Made by a program: the position numbers and the translations under genes | Notes under the pieces: model-generated | Databases searched by the model: none | The model's input: only the letters and a program-made list of their open reading frames with translations | What the model was told of the DNA's origin: nothing | In this document: piece by piece, positions 6,285 through 12,514 of the stretch | Numbering within the stretch: the stretch's first letter is position 1 | How the letters are laid out: each line of letters begins with the position of its first letter | Assembly: GCA_964498125.1 (NCBI GenBank) | Contig: CAZCGE010000122.1 | Span: forward strand, 1 to 14,184 | Origin: CAMDBL01 sp964498125 | GTDB lineage: Bacteria; Pseudomonadota; Alphaproteobacteria; Rhizobiales; Hyphomicrobiaceae | DNA: 14,184 bases | Reading direction: 5' to 3'

Positions 6285-7075
6285 GACGCGGCGCATCGCT
6301 TGCGACCGCGTTCACCGCATTCGCGGTGGCGTTCGCGCCGGCGGCGCATCCGCAAGGCGGCCCGGCCCTGCCGCCGCTGCCCAAGGAGTGCGAGACGCCT
6401 GGGACCTCGGTCATTGGCGCCTCGCCACTGCCCAACATCGCCAGCGCGCTCAAGGAGCGCAAGAAGATCAGAATCCTGGCGATCGGGGGCACGTCGGCTT
6501 CGTTGCGTGGCCCGGTGTCGGGCGGGCACTATGCCGTCGTCGAGCAGTTCCTCGAGTCGACCTTCAAGGGTCTCGACGTGGAGGTCGTGCATCGCGGCGT
6601 GTCCGGCGAACTCGCCTCCGATGCCGCCGAACGCATCAAGACGGAGGTTGCCCTGACCAATGCCGACCTCGTGCTGTGGCAGCTGGGAACCGCCGACGCA
6701 TTGGCGCGGGTGTCGGTGGCGGACTTCCATGTCGTGGTCTCGCAAACGGTCGTGTGGCTGAAGGAGCACAAGATCGACGTCATCCTGGTCGGGCTGCGCT
6801 ATGCGCGCAGCATGGCCACTGACCTGCACTTTCAGGCGACACGCACAGCGGTCGAAGGTGTCGCCAAGGCGCAGAACGTACTGCGAATCAGTCGCTATGA
6901 GGCCGAAGAGACTTTGGAAAAGGTCAGGCGCGATCAAGGCACAGTGTTGGGTGGGGTGGAGGTCACCGAGGCGGGCTACGTGTGCATGGCGGAATACCTG
7001 GCACGTGCGATTGCGGCGGGGTTGTTCGTGAAAGTGCCGCGGCCGCCGGCACCCTCGGACCAAAAGCGACCCTGA
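6281..7075 (+). CDS. Secreted SGNH-fold protein with degenerate motifs
   Basis: The 264-residue product begins MRRGASLATAFTAFAVAFAP, a good Sec signal peptide with arginines, a hydrophobic core and likely cleavage near residue 23-25, so it should be periplasmic. The rest fits the SGNH/GDSL hydrolase fold: strand IRILAIGG followed by TSAS (69-74, block I), HRGVSGE (104-110, block II glycine), VLWQLGTADAL (131-141, block III), and VTEAGYVCMAEYLARAI (228-244) as the last helix. Key positions look altered: block III reads GTAD where GxND is expected, and no DxxH precedes the AGY helix. The enzyme may therefore be inactive or use other residues. ATG 6281 overlaps the opgC stop; ATGs at 6242 and 6254 would lengthen the n-region. 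Coupling to OpgC suggests it assists acyl transfer to, or removal from, a periplasmic glycan (inference). Confidence 0.78.
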   Translation: MRRGASLATAFTAFAVAFAPAAHPQGGPALPPLPKECETPGTSVIGASPLPNIASALKERKKIRILAIGGTSASLRGPVSGGHYAVVEQFLESTFKGLDVEVVHRGVSGELASDAAERIKTEVALTNADLVLWQLGTADALARVSVADFHVVVSQTVVWLKEHKIDVILVGLRYARSMATDLHFQATRTAVEGVAKAQNVLRISRYEAEETLEKVRRDQGTVLGGVEVTEAGYVCMAEYLARAIAAGLFVKVPRPPAPSDQKRP

Positions 7076-7108
7076 CCGGAGTGGCAAGGTCACGAGCGAT
7101 CGGTTTTG

Positions 7109-7124
7109 CGGCGCGTCAGCGCCG
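7109..7124 (+). terminator. Short hairpin after the SGNH gene
   Basis: CGGCGC, a four-base GTCA loop and GCGCCG form a perfect 6-bp stem 33 bases behind the SGNH stop. No T-run follows, so it may be a weak terminator or an RNA-end stabiliser. Confidence 0.35.
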
Positions 7125-7161
7125 AGGCCGACACGGATTTCCGAGCACCGGAAAGCAGGAA

Positions 7162-7190
7162 GGCCCGCTCCGGGACGAGGGGAGCGGGCC
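7162..7190 (+). terminator. Strong 10-bp hairpin, probable bidirectional terminator
   Basis: GGCCCGCTCC (7162-7171) pairs perfectly with GGAGCGGGCC (7181-7190) around a 9-base loop. This is the most stable simple stem in the convergent gap. No T-tract follows on the plus strand, so termination strength is uncertain. Confidence 0.6.
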
Positions 7191-7240
7191 ACTGCGGCGC
7201 CCCGGGGGAGGAGGGGGGCTGGGCGCCAGCAAACTTCGCC

Positions 7241-7266
7241 AGGGGAGGCTCATGACCATCTCCCCT
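7241..7266. terminator. 7-bp hairpin with short T-run
   Basis: AGGGGAG (7241-7247) pairs with CTCCCCT (7260-7266) across 12 bases, and the T closing the stem begins a TTT run. It is a candidate terminator for plus-strand transcription between the convergent genes. Confidence 0.4.
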
Positions 7267-7359
7267 TTGCGGTGCCGGCGTCGTCATCGTGCCGGTCTGG
7301 TCTTATCAGCATCATGCCGCGTGAATGGATCACTGGCAAAGCAACCCGCGGTGAGACTC

Positions 7360-7375
7360 TGATCGCGCGCGATCA
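7360..7375 (-). terminator. 16-bp perfect palindrome behind the rhodanese gene
   Basis: TGATCGCGCGCGATCA is self-complementary and lies 37 bases past the rhodanese stop on the minus strand. With no spacer it would form a tight-loop hairpin in RNA. It may help end rhodanese transcription or be a protein-binding site. Confidence 0.35.
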
Positions 7376-7412
7376 CGGATGCGTGTCTCACGTTCCCGGT
7401 TTCGGCCGTGTC

Positions 7413-7826
7413 TTACACTCCCACCTTGGGCGGTGGCAGCACGACCGGCCCGCCGGCCGCCTTCCAGGCGCCGAAGCCGCCGATGATGTGGGCGACGGGT
7501 TTGAGCCCCATGTCCTGCGCCACCTTGGTGGCCAGCACCGAGCGCATGCCGCCGGCGCAGAAGAACACGTATTTCTTGTCCTGGCCGAACACGTCCTTGA
7601 AATAGACGCTGGTCGGGTCGATCCAGAACTCGAGCATACCGCGCGGCGCATGGAAAGCGCCGGGAACCTTGCCCTCGCGCGTCAACTCGCGAGGGTCGCG
7701 GATGTCAACCAAGACCACGTCCGCGTCGCCGTGCAGCTTGATGGCATCGGCGGCGGCAATCTCTTCGATGGCGGCGCGCGCCTCATCCACCATCATCTTG
7801 GCCGTGCGCGTGATCGTCTGCGGCAT
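7413..7826 (-). CDS. Single-domain rhodanese-like sulfurtransferase
   Basis: Rhodanese domains carry sulfane sulfur on a catalytic cysteine and pass it to acceptors such as cyanide or thiols; the physiological partner here is unknown. The 137-residue protein has the domain in order: VVLVDIRDPRELTREGKVPG (37-56), a strand ending in the active-site loop FFCAGGMRS (Cys90), and the closing HIIGGFGAWKAAGGPV (113-128). The loop CAGGMRS fits the usual six-residue CxxxxR cradle with arginine at position 95. An N-terminal helix rich in Ala/Glu precedes the fold; there is no signal peptide, so it is likely cytoplasmic. AGGAGA lies 7 bases before the ATG at 7826. It is monocistronic as far as seen, with a 26-bp palindrome just upstream and convergent hairpins downstream. 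Confidence 0.92.
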   Translation of the reverse strand: MPQTITRTAKMMVDEARAAIEEIAAADAIKLHGDADVVLVDIRDPRELTREGKVPGAFHAPRGMLEFWIDPTSVYFKDVFGQDKKYVFFCAGGMRSVLATKVAQDMGLKPVAHIIGGFGAWKAAGGPVVLPPPKVGV

Positions 7827-7846
7827 TGGCGATGTCTCCTGTGGAT

Positions 7847-7872
7847 GGGGTCAGACCCATGGGTCTGACCCC
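7847..7872. repeat. 26-bp perfect palindrome, GGGTCTGACCC family copy 2
   Basis: GGGGTCAGACCCA at 7847-7859 is exactly mirrored through 7872. The core is the same as at 292-307. It lies 20 bases upstream of the rhodanese start and so could influence that gene, though repeat-family membership is a simpler explanation. Confidence 0.8.
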
Positions 7873-7918
7873 TTGCTTGAGTGTCGGCGTCGACTGTGGC
7901 GTGCTACGCGCGCTCAAT

Positions 7919-7945
7919 GGGCTCAGACCCGCAGGGTCAGACCCC
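7919..7945. repeat. Imperfect GGGTCAGACCC repeat, copy 3
   Basis: CTCAGACCC then GCA then GGGTCAGACCCC: the half-sites of the 7847 palindrome appear again, with one mismatch between CAGACCC and GGGTCAG. It is 46 bases downstream of copy 2, so two family members flank a 46-base spacer between rhodanese and the secreted protein gene. Confidence 0.65.
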
Positions 7946-8056
7946 GTCCGAGTGCATCTGAAATAGCCGAAGACAAACCGGCATGATAGAGGCTGACGCC
8001 TTCAATCCGCCCGCATTCGAGCCCTGTTTTTTTGCGACGCCATCTGGAGCTTGGAC

Positions 8057-8536
8057 ATGAGGAAGCCTGCAATGCCGCTCGCTCGTCGCTTTGCTGCAGC
8101 CATCGTCTGCGCCAGCGCGCTGCTCGCAGCTCCCGCGGCCGAGGCCCAAAAGAAGCGCGCAGCGACAGATACAGGTACATTCGACAGCTCCGGTAGCTAC
8201 ATCCTCACCGAGTCCGAGTTGAAGCTCGACTGCAAGAAAATCACGGGACGCACCAACATCCGCGTGCTGCAGTTGCGTGCGGAGCTGGCTGAATCGGCCC
8301 GCCCCAGCGGCGCCGCACAAACATTGCAACAGGTGACGGGCCCTGCCGTGAAGCTGATGTATGGCGGCGCGTCGGGTTATGGCACCGATCGCGATGCCCA
8401 GATGCGGCGCGACCGTGCGGTGATCGAGGCCTTTAATCGGCGACTGGCCGAGAAGAACTGCGCCACCTACGACATTGACGCCGAGCTGAAGAAGGGCCCC
8501 AACGATCCGCCGCCGGCGCCGGTGAAGAAAAAATAG
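8057..8536 (+). CDS. Secreted protein of unknown function
   Basis: The 159-residue product opens with a clear Sec signal peptide (MRKPAMPLARRF, hydrophobic core, AEA before QKK; cleavage near residue 30), so it is exported to the periplasm or beyond. The mature part holds SYILTESELKLDCKKITGRT (47-65), a helix predicted to follow (IRVLQLRAELAESAR), a central GGASGYGTDRDAQMRRDRAV (103-122) and AFNRRLAEKNCATYDIDAEL (125-144). The tail is proline- and lysine-rich. Cys59 and Cys135 in the mature part could form a disulfide. I have an impression of similar alphaproteobacterial proteins with a TEAEL.LDCKKLTGR motif but know no function. ATG 8057 is chosen because GGAG lies 7 bases ahead; ATG 8072, also preceded by purines, would still leave a signal peptide. 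It stands alone, 103 bases before the dioxygenase gene on the same strand. Confidence 0.8.
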   Translation: MRKPAMPLARRFAAAIVCASALLAAPAAEAQKKRAATDTGTFDSSGSYILTESELKLDCKKITGRTNIRVLQLRAELAESARPSGAAQTLQQVTGPAVKLMYGGASGYGTDRDAQMRRDRAVIEAFNRRLAEKNCATYDIDAELKKGPNDPPPAPVKKK

Positions 8537-8639
8537 GCCGAGACGTGCCCTTCGTGCCGATACCAAGCACTTTCTGGCAAACTGTCGAGGTTGGAACTGT
8601 TATCGTCGGACGCTTCCAGGGCATCGACAGGAGCCGCGG

Positions 8640-9530
8640 ATGACTATCGCCAATGAGCAACAGGTGACCGAGGCGGTGCTGGCCGTGATGGCGCGTACGG
8701 CCGATCCGCGCTTGCGCCAGATCATGGTGGCGCTGGTCGAGCATCTGCATGGCTTCGTGCGCCAGGTGAAGCTCACCGAGACCGAGTTCCGCGAGGCCAT
8801 CGCCCTATTGGCGACGCTCGGTCAGCAGACCACCGACACCCACAACGAAGTCGTGCTGATGGCCGGCTCGCTCGGCGTCTCGACGCTGGTCTGCCTGCTC
8901 AACAACGGCAACAACGGCCAGACCGAGACTTCGGCCAACCTGCTTGGACCATTCTGGCGGCTCGACAGCCCGCGCGTCGCGAACGGCGGCTCGATCATCC
9001 GCTCGGATACGCCGGGGCCGGCGCTGTTCGTCGACGCCGTCGTCAAGGACCTGGACGGCAAGCCTGTCGCCGGCGCCGAGGTCGACGTCTGGCAGTCCTC
9101 GCCGGTCGGCCTCTACGAGAACCAGGACCCCGGGCAGGCCGAGATGAACCTGCGCGGCAAGTTCACCACGGACGCCGACGGCCGCTTCTGGTTCTGGAGC
9201 GTCAAGCCCGCCGGCTACCCGATCCCGATCGACGGCACGGTGGGCAAGCTTTTGGCGGCGCAATCGCGGCGGCATTACCGGCCGGCGCATCTGCATGCGC
9301 TGATCCTGAAGCCGGGCTTCAAGACCATCGCGGCGCAGGTCTACGTCGGCGACGATCCCGACATCGACAACGACGTGCAGTTCGGCGTCACCCGCGCGCT
9401 GATCGGCAATTATGTGCGCCACGACGAGGCCGCGCCGGAACCGGGCATCGCCGCGCCGTGGTTCCGGCTGGATTACACCTTCGTCGTCGAGCCGGGCGAG
9501 GCCAAGCTGCCGCGACCGCCGATCAAGTAA
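8640..9530 (+). CDS. Intradiol ring-cleavage dioxygenase
   Basis: Non-haem Fe(III) dioxygenase of the catechol/hydroxyquinol 1,2-dioxygenase family, which opens catechols between the two hydroxyls to give muconate or maleylacetate. The 296-residue protein has the N-terminal helical dimerisation domain (1-~100) and the C-terminal beta-sandwich. The four iron ligands are visible with normal spacing: Tyr159 in SPVGLYENQ, Tyr193 in PAGYPIP, and His217 and His219 in RPAHLHAL. The motif LLGPFWRLDSP (101-111) is typical of this subfamily. AGGAG lies 6 bases before the ATG at 8640. No regulator, muconate cycloisomerase or maleylacetate reductase is nearby, so the substrate cannot be fixed; hydroxyquinol is plausible. 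It converges on prfB, with 14 bases between the stops and no visible terminator. Confidence 0.92.
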   Translation: MTIANEQQVTEAVLAVMARTADPRLRQIMVALVEHLHGFVRQVKLTETEFREAIALLATLGQQTTDTHNEVVLMAGSLGVSTLVCLLNNGNNGQTETSANLLGPFWRLDSPRVANGGSIIRSDTPGPALFVDAVVKDLDGKPVAGAEVDVWQSSPVGLYENQDPGQAEMNLRGKFTTDADGRFWFWSVKPAGYPIPIDGTVGKLLAAQSRRHYRPAHLHALILKPGFKTIAAQVYVGDDPDIDNDVQFGVTRALIGNYVRHDEAAPEPGIAAPWFRLDYTFVVEPGEAKLPRPPIK

Positions 9531-9544
9531 CGAGGTGCATGGCC

Positions 9545-10676
9545 CTACGCCAGATCCTCGACGGCCTCCGCGGCGCCACCCTTCATGCGCTGCGCCAAGG
9601 CCGCCTCGACGAACGGATCGATGGCGCCGTCGAGCACGCGTGCGGGGTCGGTGCTTTGGACGCCGGTGCGCAGGTCCTTGACCAGCTGGTAGGGCTGCAG
9701 CACGTAGGAGCGGATCTGGTGACCCCAGCCGATCTCGGTCTTGGAGGCCGCCTCGGCGTTGGCCTTGTCCTCGCGCTTCTTCAATTCAAGCTCGTAGAGC
9801 CGCGCCTTCAGCATCGCCCAGGCGATGGCGCGGTTCTTGATCTGGCTGCGCTGCTGCTGGCTCGCCACGACGATATTGCTCGGGATGTGCGTGATGCGCA
9901 CCGCGGAATCCGTGGTGTTGACGTGCTGGCCGCCGGCGCCCGAAGAGCGATAGGTGTCGATGCGGCACTCGCTCTCCTTGATGTCGACCTCGATGGCGTC
10001 GTCGACCACCGGGAACACCCAGACCGAGGCGAAGCTGGTATGCCGGCGCGCGGCCGAATCGTAAGGCGAGATGCGCACCAGCCGGTGCACGCCCGACTCG
10101 GTCTTGAGCCAGCCGTAGGCGTTCTCGCCCTTGATCTCCAGCGTTGCCGACTTGATGCCGGCTTCCTCGCCGGCGCTCTGTTCGATCAGGGCCACCTTGT
10201 AGCCCTTGTCCTCGGCCCAGCGCATATACATGCGCAGCAGCATTTGCGCCCAGTCCTGGCTTTCCGTGCCGCCGGCGCCGGCATGCACCTCCAGATAGGA
10301 ATCGTTGCCGTCGGCCTCGCCCGACAGCAGCGCCTCGATCTGGCGTTTCTCGGCTGTCGCCAGCGTCCGACGCAGCACGTCCTCGCCCTCGCTGATCGAT
10401 GCCTCGTCGCCCTCCGCATCGCCAAGCTCGATCAGCGTCACCCCGTCGTCGAGTTCGCGCTCGAGCTGGCGGAAGGCGCTGATCTGCTGGTCCAGGCTCT
10501 GGCGCGCGCGCATGACCTTGCGCGCCGCCAGCGGATTGTTCCACAGGTTCGGGTCCTCGGCGCGCTTGTTCAGCTCATCCAGACGTTCCTCGGCGGTATC
10601 CCAGTCAAAGATGCCTCCGCAGCAGCGACAGCGACTCTTTGATGGATTCGACCAGTTTCAGCGCTTCGGCACGCAT
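9545..10676 (-). CDS. prfB: Peptide chain release factor 2, programmed frameshift
   Basis: RF2 reads stop codons UAA and UGA and triggers peptide release. The gene is in two frames. Codons 1-23 run from ATG 10676 (MRAEALKLVESIKESLSLLR, then RHL) to the CTT at 10608-10610, followed by an in-frame TGA. A +1 shift past T10607 continues with GAC TGG GAT (DWDTAEERLDELNKRAEDPN) to TAG at 9545-9547, giving 376 residues, the family length. The GGQ catalytic motif is at 248-250 (SGAGGQHVN). The stop-codon recognition tripeptide reads SPY (203-205, RISPYDS) where E. coli has SPF. GAGGAA lies about 6 bases before the ATG. Expression should be autoregulated: low RF2 slows termination at UGA and favours the shift. 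It diverges from thiE (104 bases) and converges on the dioxygenase gene. Confidence 0.97.
10605..10619 (-). promoter_or_regulatory. prfB programmed +1 frameshift site
   Basis: On the minus strand the sequence reads CGG AGG CAT CTT TGA C. An internal Shine-Dalgarno (GGAGG, 10614-10618) sits three bases before CTT, and TGA (10605-10607) followed by C is a poorly terminating stop. This is the known RF2 autoregulatory arrangement. Annotating either frame alone would miss or truncate the protein. Confidence 0.96.
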
Positions 10677-10780
10677 GGCGGCTTCCTCGACGGCAAATTG
10701 CGGATATGCGAATGTGGGGCACATATAGGCGGCGCGGAGGGCTAAGTAAACCTCGCGTGGCAGCTCGACGAGAGGACGCC

Positions 10781-11404
10781 ATGGGCGCGACCGACCAAGA
10801 CATCGATGCATTCTACCCGATCGTGCCTGACCTCACCTGGTTCGCGCGCATTGTGCCGCTCGGCGTGCGCACCGTGCAATTGCGCCTCAAGGATATGCCC
10901 TTGCCTGATGTGCGCCGGCAAATCGCCGCCGCGCGCGACATGGCCGCGCATCATGGCTGCACGTTGATCATCAACGACTATTGGCGCGAGGCCATCGCCG
11001 CCGGGTGCGCCTGGGTGCATCTGGGCCAGGAGGATCTGGCGGCAGCCGATGTCGCGGCGATCAAGGCCGCGGGCCTGAAGCTCGGCATCAGCACACACAG
11101 TCACGACGAACTGGCGATCGCCATGACCGCGGCACCCGATTATGTCGCGCTTGGGCCGATCTGGGAGACCAAGCTCAAGGCCATGAAATGGGCGCCGCAG
11201 GGCTTGGACCGCATTCGCGAATGGAAAAATCGGATCGGCGCCGTGCCCTTGATTGCCATCGGTGGCATCACGCCGGAGCGCGCGCCGTCGGTGCTGGCCG
11301 CCGGCGCTCAATCCGTCGCCGTGATCACGGATTTCTTCACGCACGCCGACCCGGAGGCACGCGTCGCGGCTTGGGTGGCGTGGGCGGCAACCGCCCAGAC
11401 GTGA
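10781..11404 (+). CDS. thiE: Thiamine-phosphate synthase ThiE
   Basis: ThiE couples HMP pyrophosphate with the thiazole phosphate to make thiamine phosphate. The 207-residue TIM barrel shows the family sites in order: QLRLKD (33-38), IIND (63-66), HLGQEDL (80-86), GISTHS (102-107), YVALGPIW with T130 (121-130) then LKAMKWAPQG (132-141), and AIGGIT (159-164). The phosphate-binding end reads SVAVITDFF. GAGAGGA ends about 4 bases before ATG 10781. No other thi gene (thiC, thiG, thiD) is in the window and no THI-box riboswitch could be recognised in the 104-base prfB-thiE gap. It may be transcribed alone. Confidence 0.94.
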   Translation: MGATDQDIDAFYPIVPDLTWFARIVPLGVRTVQLRLKDMPLPDVRRQIAAARDMAAHHGCTLIINDYWREAIAAGCAWVHLGQEDLAAADVAAIKAAGLKLGISTHSHDELAIAMTAAPDYVALGPIWETKLKAMKWAPQGLDRIREWKNRIGAVPLIAIGGITPERAPSVLAAGAQSVAVITDFFTHADPEARVAAWVAWAATAQT

Positions 11405-11421
11405 GCTGAGACGTGAGCTGA
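11398..11421. repeat. 12-bp tandem duplication over the thiE stop
   Basis: GACGTGAGCTGA occurs twice head to tail (11398-11409, 11410-11421). The first copy contains the thiE TGA stop (11402-11404). It is probably a recent replication slip with no effect on the protein. Confidence 0.8.
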
Positions 11422-11444
11422 TGGGTGAGAGGTTGAATTTATTG

Positions 11445-11493
11445 TCCAATCCCGCCGACGTTAACTATCAATCGGCTGGCGCAATTGGATTTT
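11445..11493 (+). terminator. Two-part stem with T-run after thiE, possible terminator
   Basis: TCCAAT (11445-11450) pairs with ATTGGA (11484-11489). Inside, GCCGA (11454-11458) pairs with TCGGC (11472-11476), and TTTT follows at 11490-11493. Internal mismatches make the stem weak, but position and T-run fit a thiE terminator. Confidence 0.35.
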
Positions 11494-11557
11494 CTCGTTA
11501 AAGGGTAAGCGTAGATCTCGAGCGCGATGCCCACAGTCGCCGCGGGATCCTTGTCGC

Positions 11558-12514
11558 ATGCCCTACCGCTTCAAACTCGAAGAGACCTTCAGCGAGGGCG
11601 TGCGGCGCATTCTGCTGTCGCAGATCGACATGGCAGAGAAGCGGCTGAGCAAGGTTGGCAATCAGGCCGAGGCCGTTCACGACGCGCGCAAGTGTTTCAA
11701 GCGCAGTCGCGCCCTGCTCCGCTTGGTGAGGCAAGGCATTGGCGAGGCCGCCTTCCGCCGCGAGAATGCTGCCTTGCGTGACATCGCCGCCCAATTGTCG
11801 AACGTGCGCGACCGCCATGTCGCGCTGCAGACCCTGGCCAAGCTCGAAGCCACGGGCGATGCCGGCATCACGGACGCCGCCTCGACCATGCGCGCGGCAC
11901 TCCAGTCCGAGGCAAACGGCAGCGCGTTGGGCCGCAAACGGACGGATCATGCCGCAGCGGTATTGGCGGCCTTGCGTGCCGTGCGCAAGCGGGTCGGCAA
12001 GGTGAGATTTGCTGCCCAGTCCTTTGCGCCGATCGAGCGCGGCTTGCGACGCAGCCATAAGCGAATTCGCGACGCCATGCACCAGGCGCTCAAGAGCAAC
12101 AAGGACGCGGCGTTCCACGACTGGCGCAAGGGCGTGCAGCAACATTGGCGACACATGCAGCTGCTGTCGCGTGCCTGGCCCGCCTATTTCGAGGCCCGCA
12201 TCACGACCGCGAAAGAGCTGTCGCAGATGCTCGGCGATGATCACGATCTATCGATGTTGGCGGCCCTTGCAGACGACCGCGCCAGGAGCGGCCTCAGCGC
12301 CGCCCAATCGCGCCGGATTGTCGCCGCCTGCCGCTCGTTGCAGGCGGGAATTCGCCACCAGGCCGTGGCGCGCGGCCTGCGCCTGAATGCCGAAAAGCCG
12401 CGCAGCCTCGCCCGCCACGTGCGGCTGCTTTGGATCGTAGCGGCGGACTCGACCGATGCCAAAGCACCGCAACGAAAGTCGAAACCGGGACCTCGCTCAC
12501 GCGCCAAGCGCTGA
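11558..12514 (+). CDS. CHAD-domain protein
   Basis: CHAD domains are helical bundles lined with conserved histidines and basic residues that bind inorganic polyphosphate and often locate to polyphosphate granules. The 318-residue protein is almost entirely this domain. Both halves show the basic signature: AVHDARKCFKRSRALLRL (39-56; His41, Arg44, Lys45) and FHDWRKGVQQHWRHMQLL (186-203; His187, Arg190, Lys191, His199). Each is followed by the expected partner motif, LSNVRDRHVAL (80-90) and LGDDHDLSML (225-234). The last ~20 residues are a Lys/Arg/Pro tail. The start MPYRFKLEETFSEGVRRI is typical for the family, although no strong ribosome binding site precedes it. No CYTH domain, polyphosphate kinase or exopolyphosphatase is nearby. 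Its 3' end overlaps the convergent ligase gene by 18 bases. Confidence 0.93.
   Translation: MPYRFKLEETFSEGVRRILLSQIDMAEKRLSKVGNQAEAVHDARKCFKRSRALLRLVRQGIGEAAFRRENAALRDIAAQLSNVRDRHVALQTLAKLEATGDAGITDAASTMRAALQSEANGSALGRKRTDHAAAVLAALRAVRKRVGKVRFAAQSFAPIERGLRRSHKRIRDAMHQALKSNKDAAFHDWRKGVQQHWRHMQLLSRAWPAYFEARITTAKELSQMLGDDHDLSMLAALADDRARSGLSAAQSRRIVAACRSLQAGIRHQAVARGLRLNAEKPRSLARHVRLLWIVAADSTDAKAPQRKSKPGPRSRAKR

Larger units (their letters stand above)
7076..7412. other. Convergent intergenic region rich in hairpins
   Basis: This 337-base gap lies between the 3' ends of the SGNH gene (+) and the rhodanese gene (-). It holds no likely gene; the open frames crossing it have no binding site or family resemblance. 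It contains at least five separate inverted repeats, the clearest of which are listed individually, and a G-rich tract at 7204-7223 (runs of 5, 2, 6 and 3 G) inside a GGCGCC/GGCGCC stem (7196-7201, 7222-7227). The layout suits transcription termination from both sides. Confidence 0.6.

Noticed and set aside
6170..7192. 340-codon open frame antisense to the SGNH gene
   Set aside because: Shadow frame with biased composition; the plus-strand protein has a signal peptide and SGNH-fold motifs.
9458..10642. 394-codon open frame antisense to prfB
   Set aside because: Shadow of the RF2 coding frame; no ribosome binding site and no recognisable domain.
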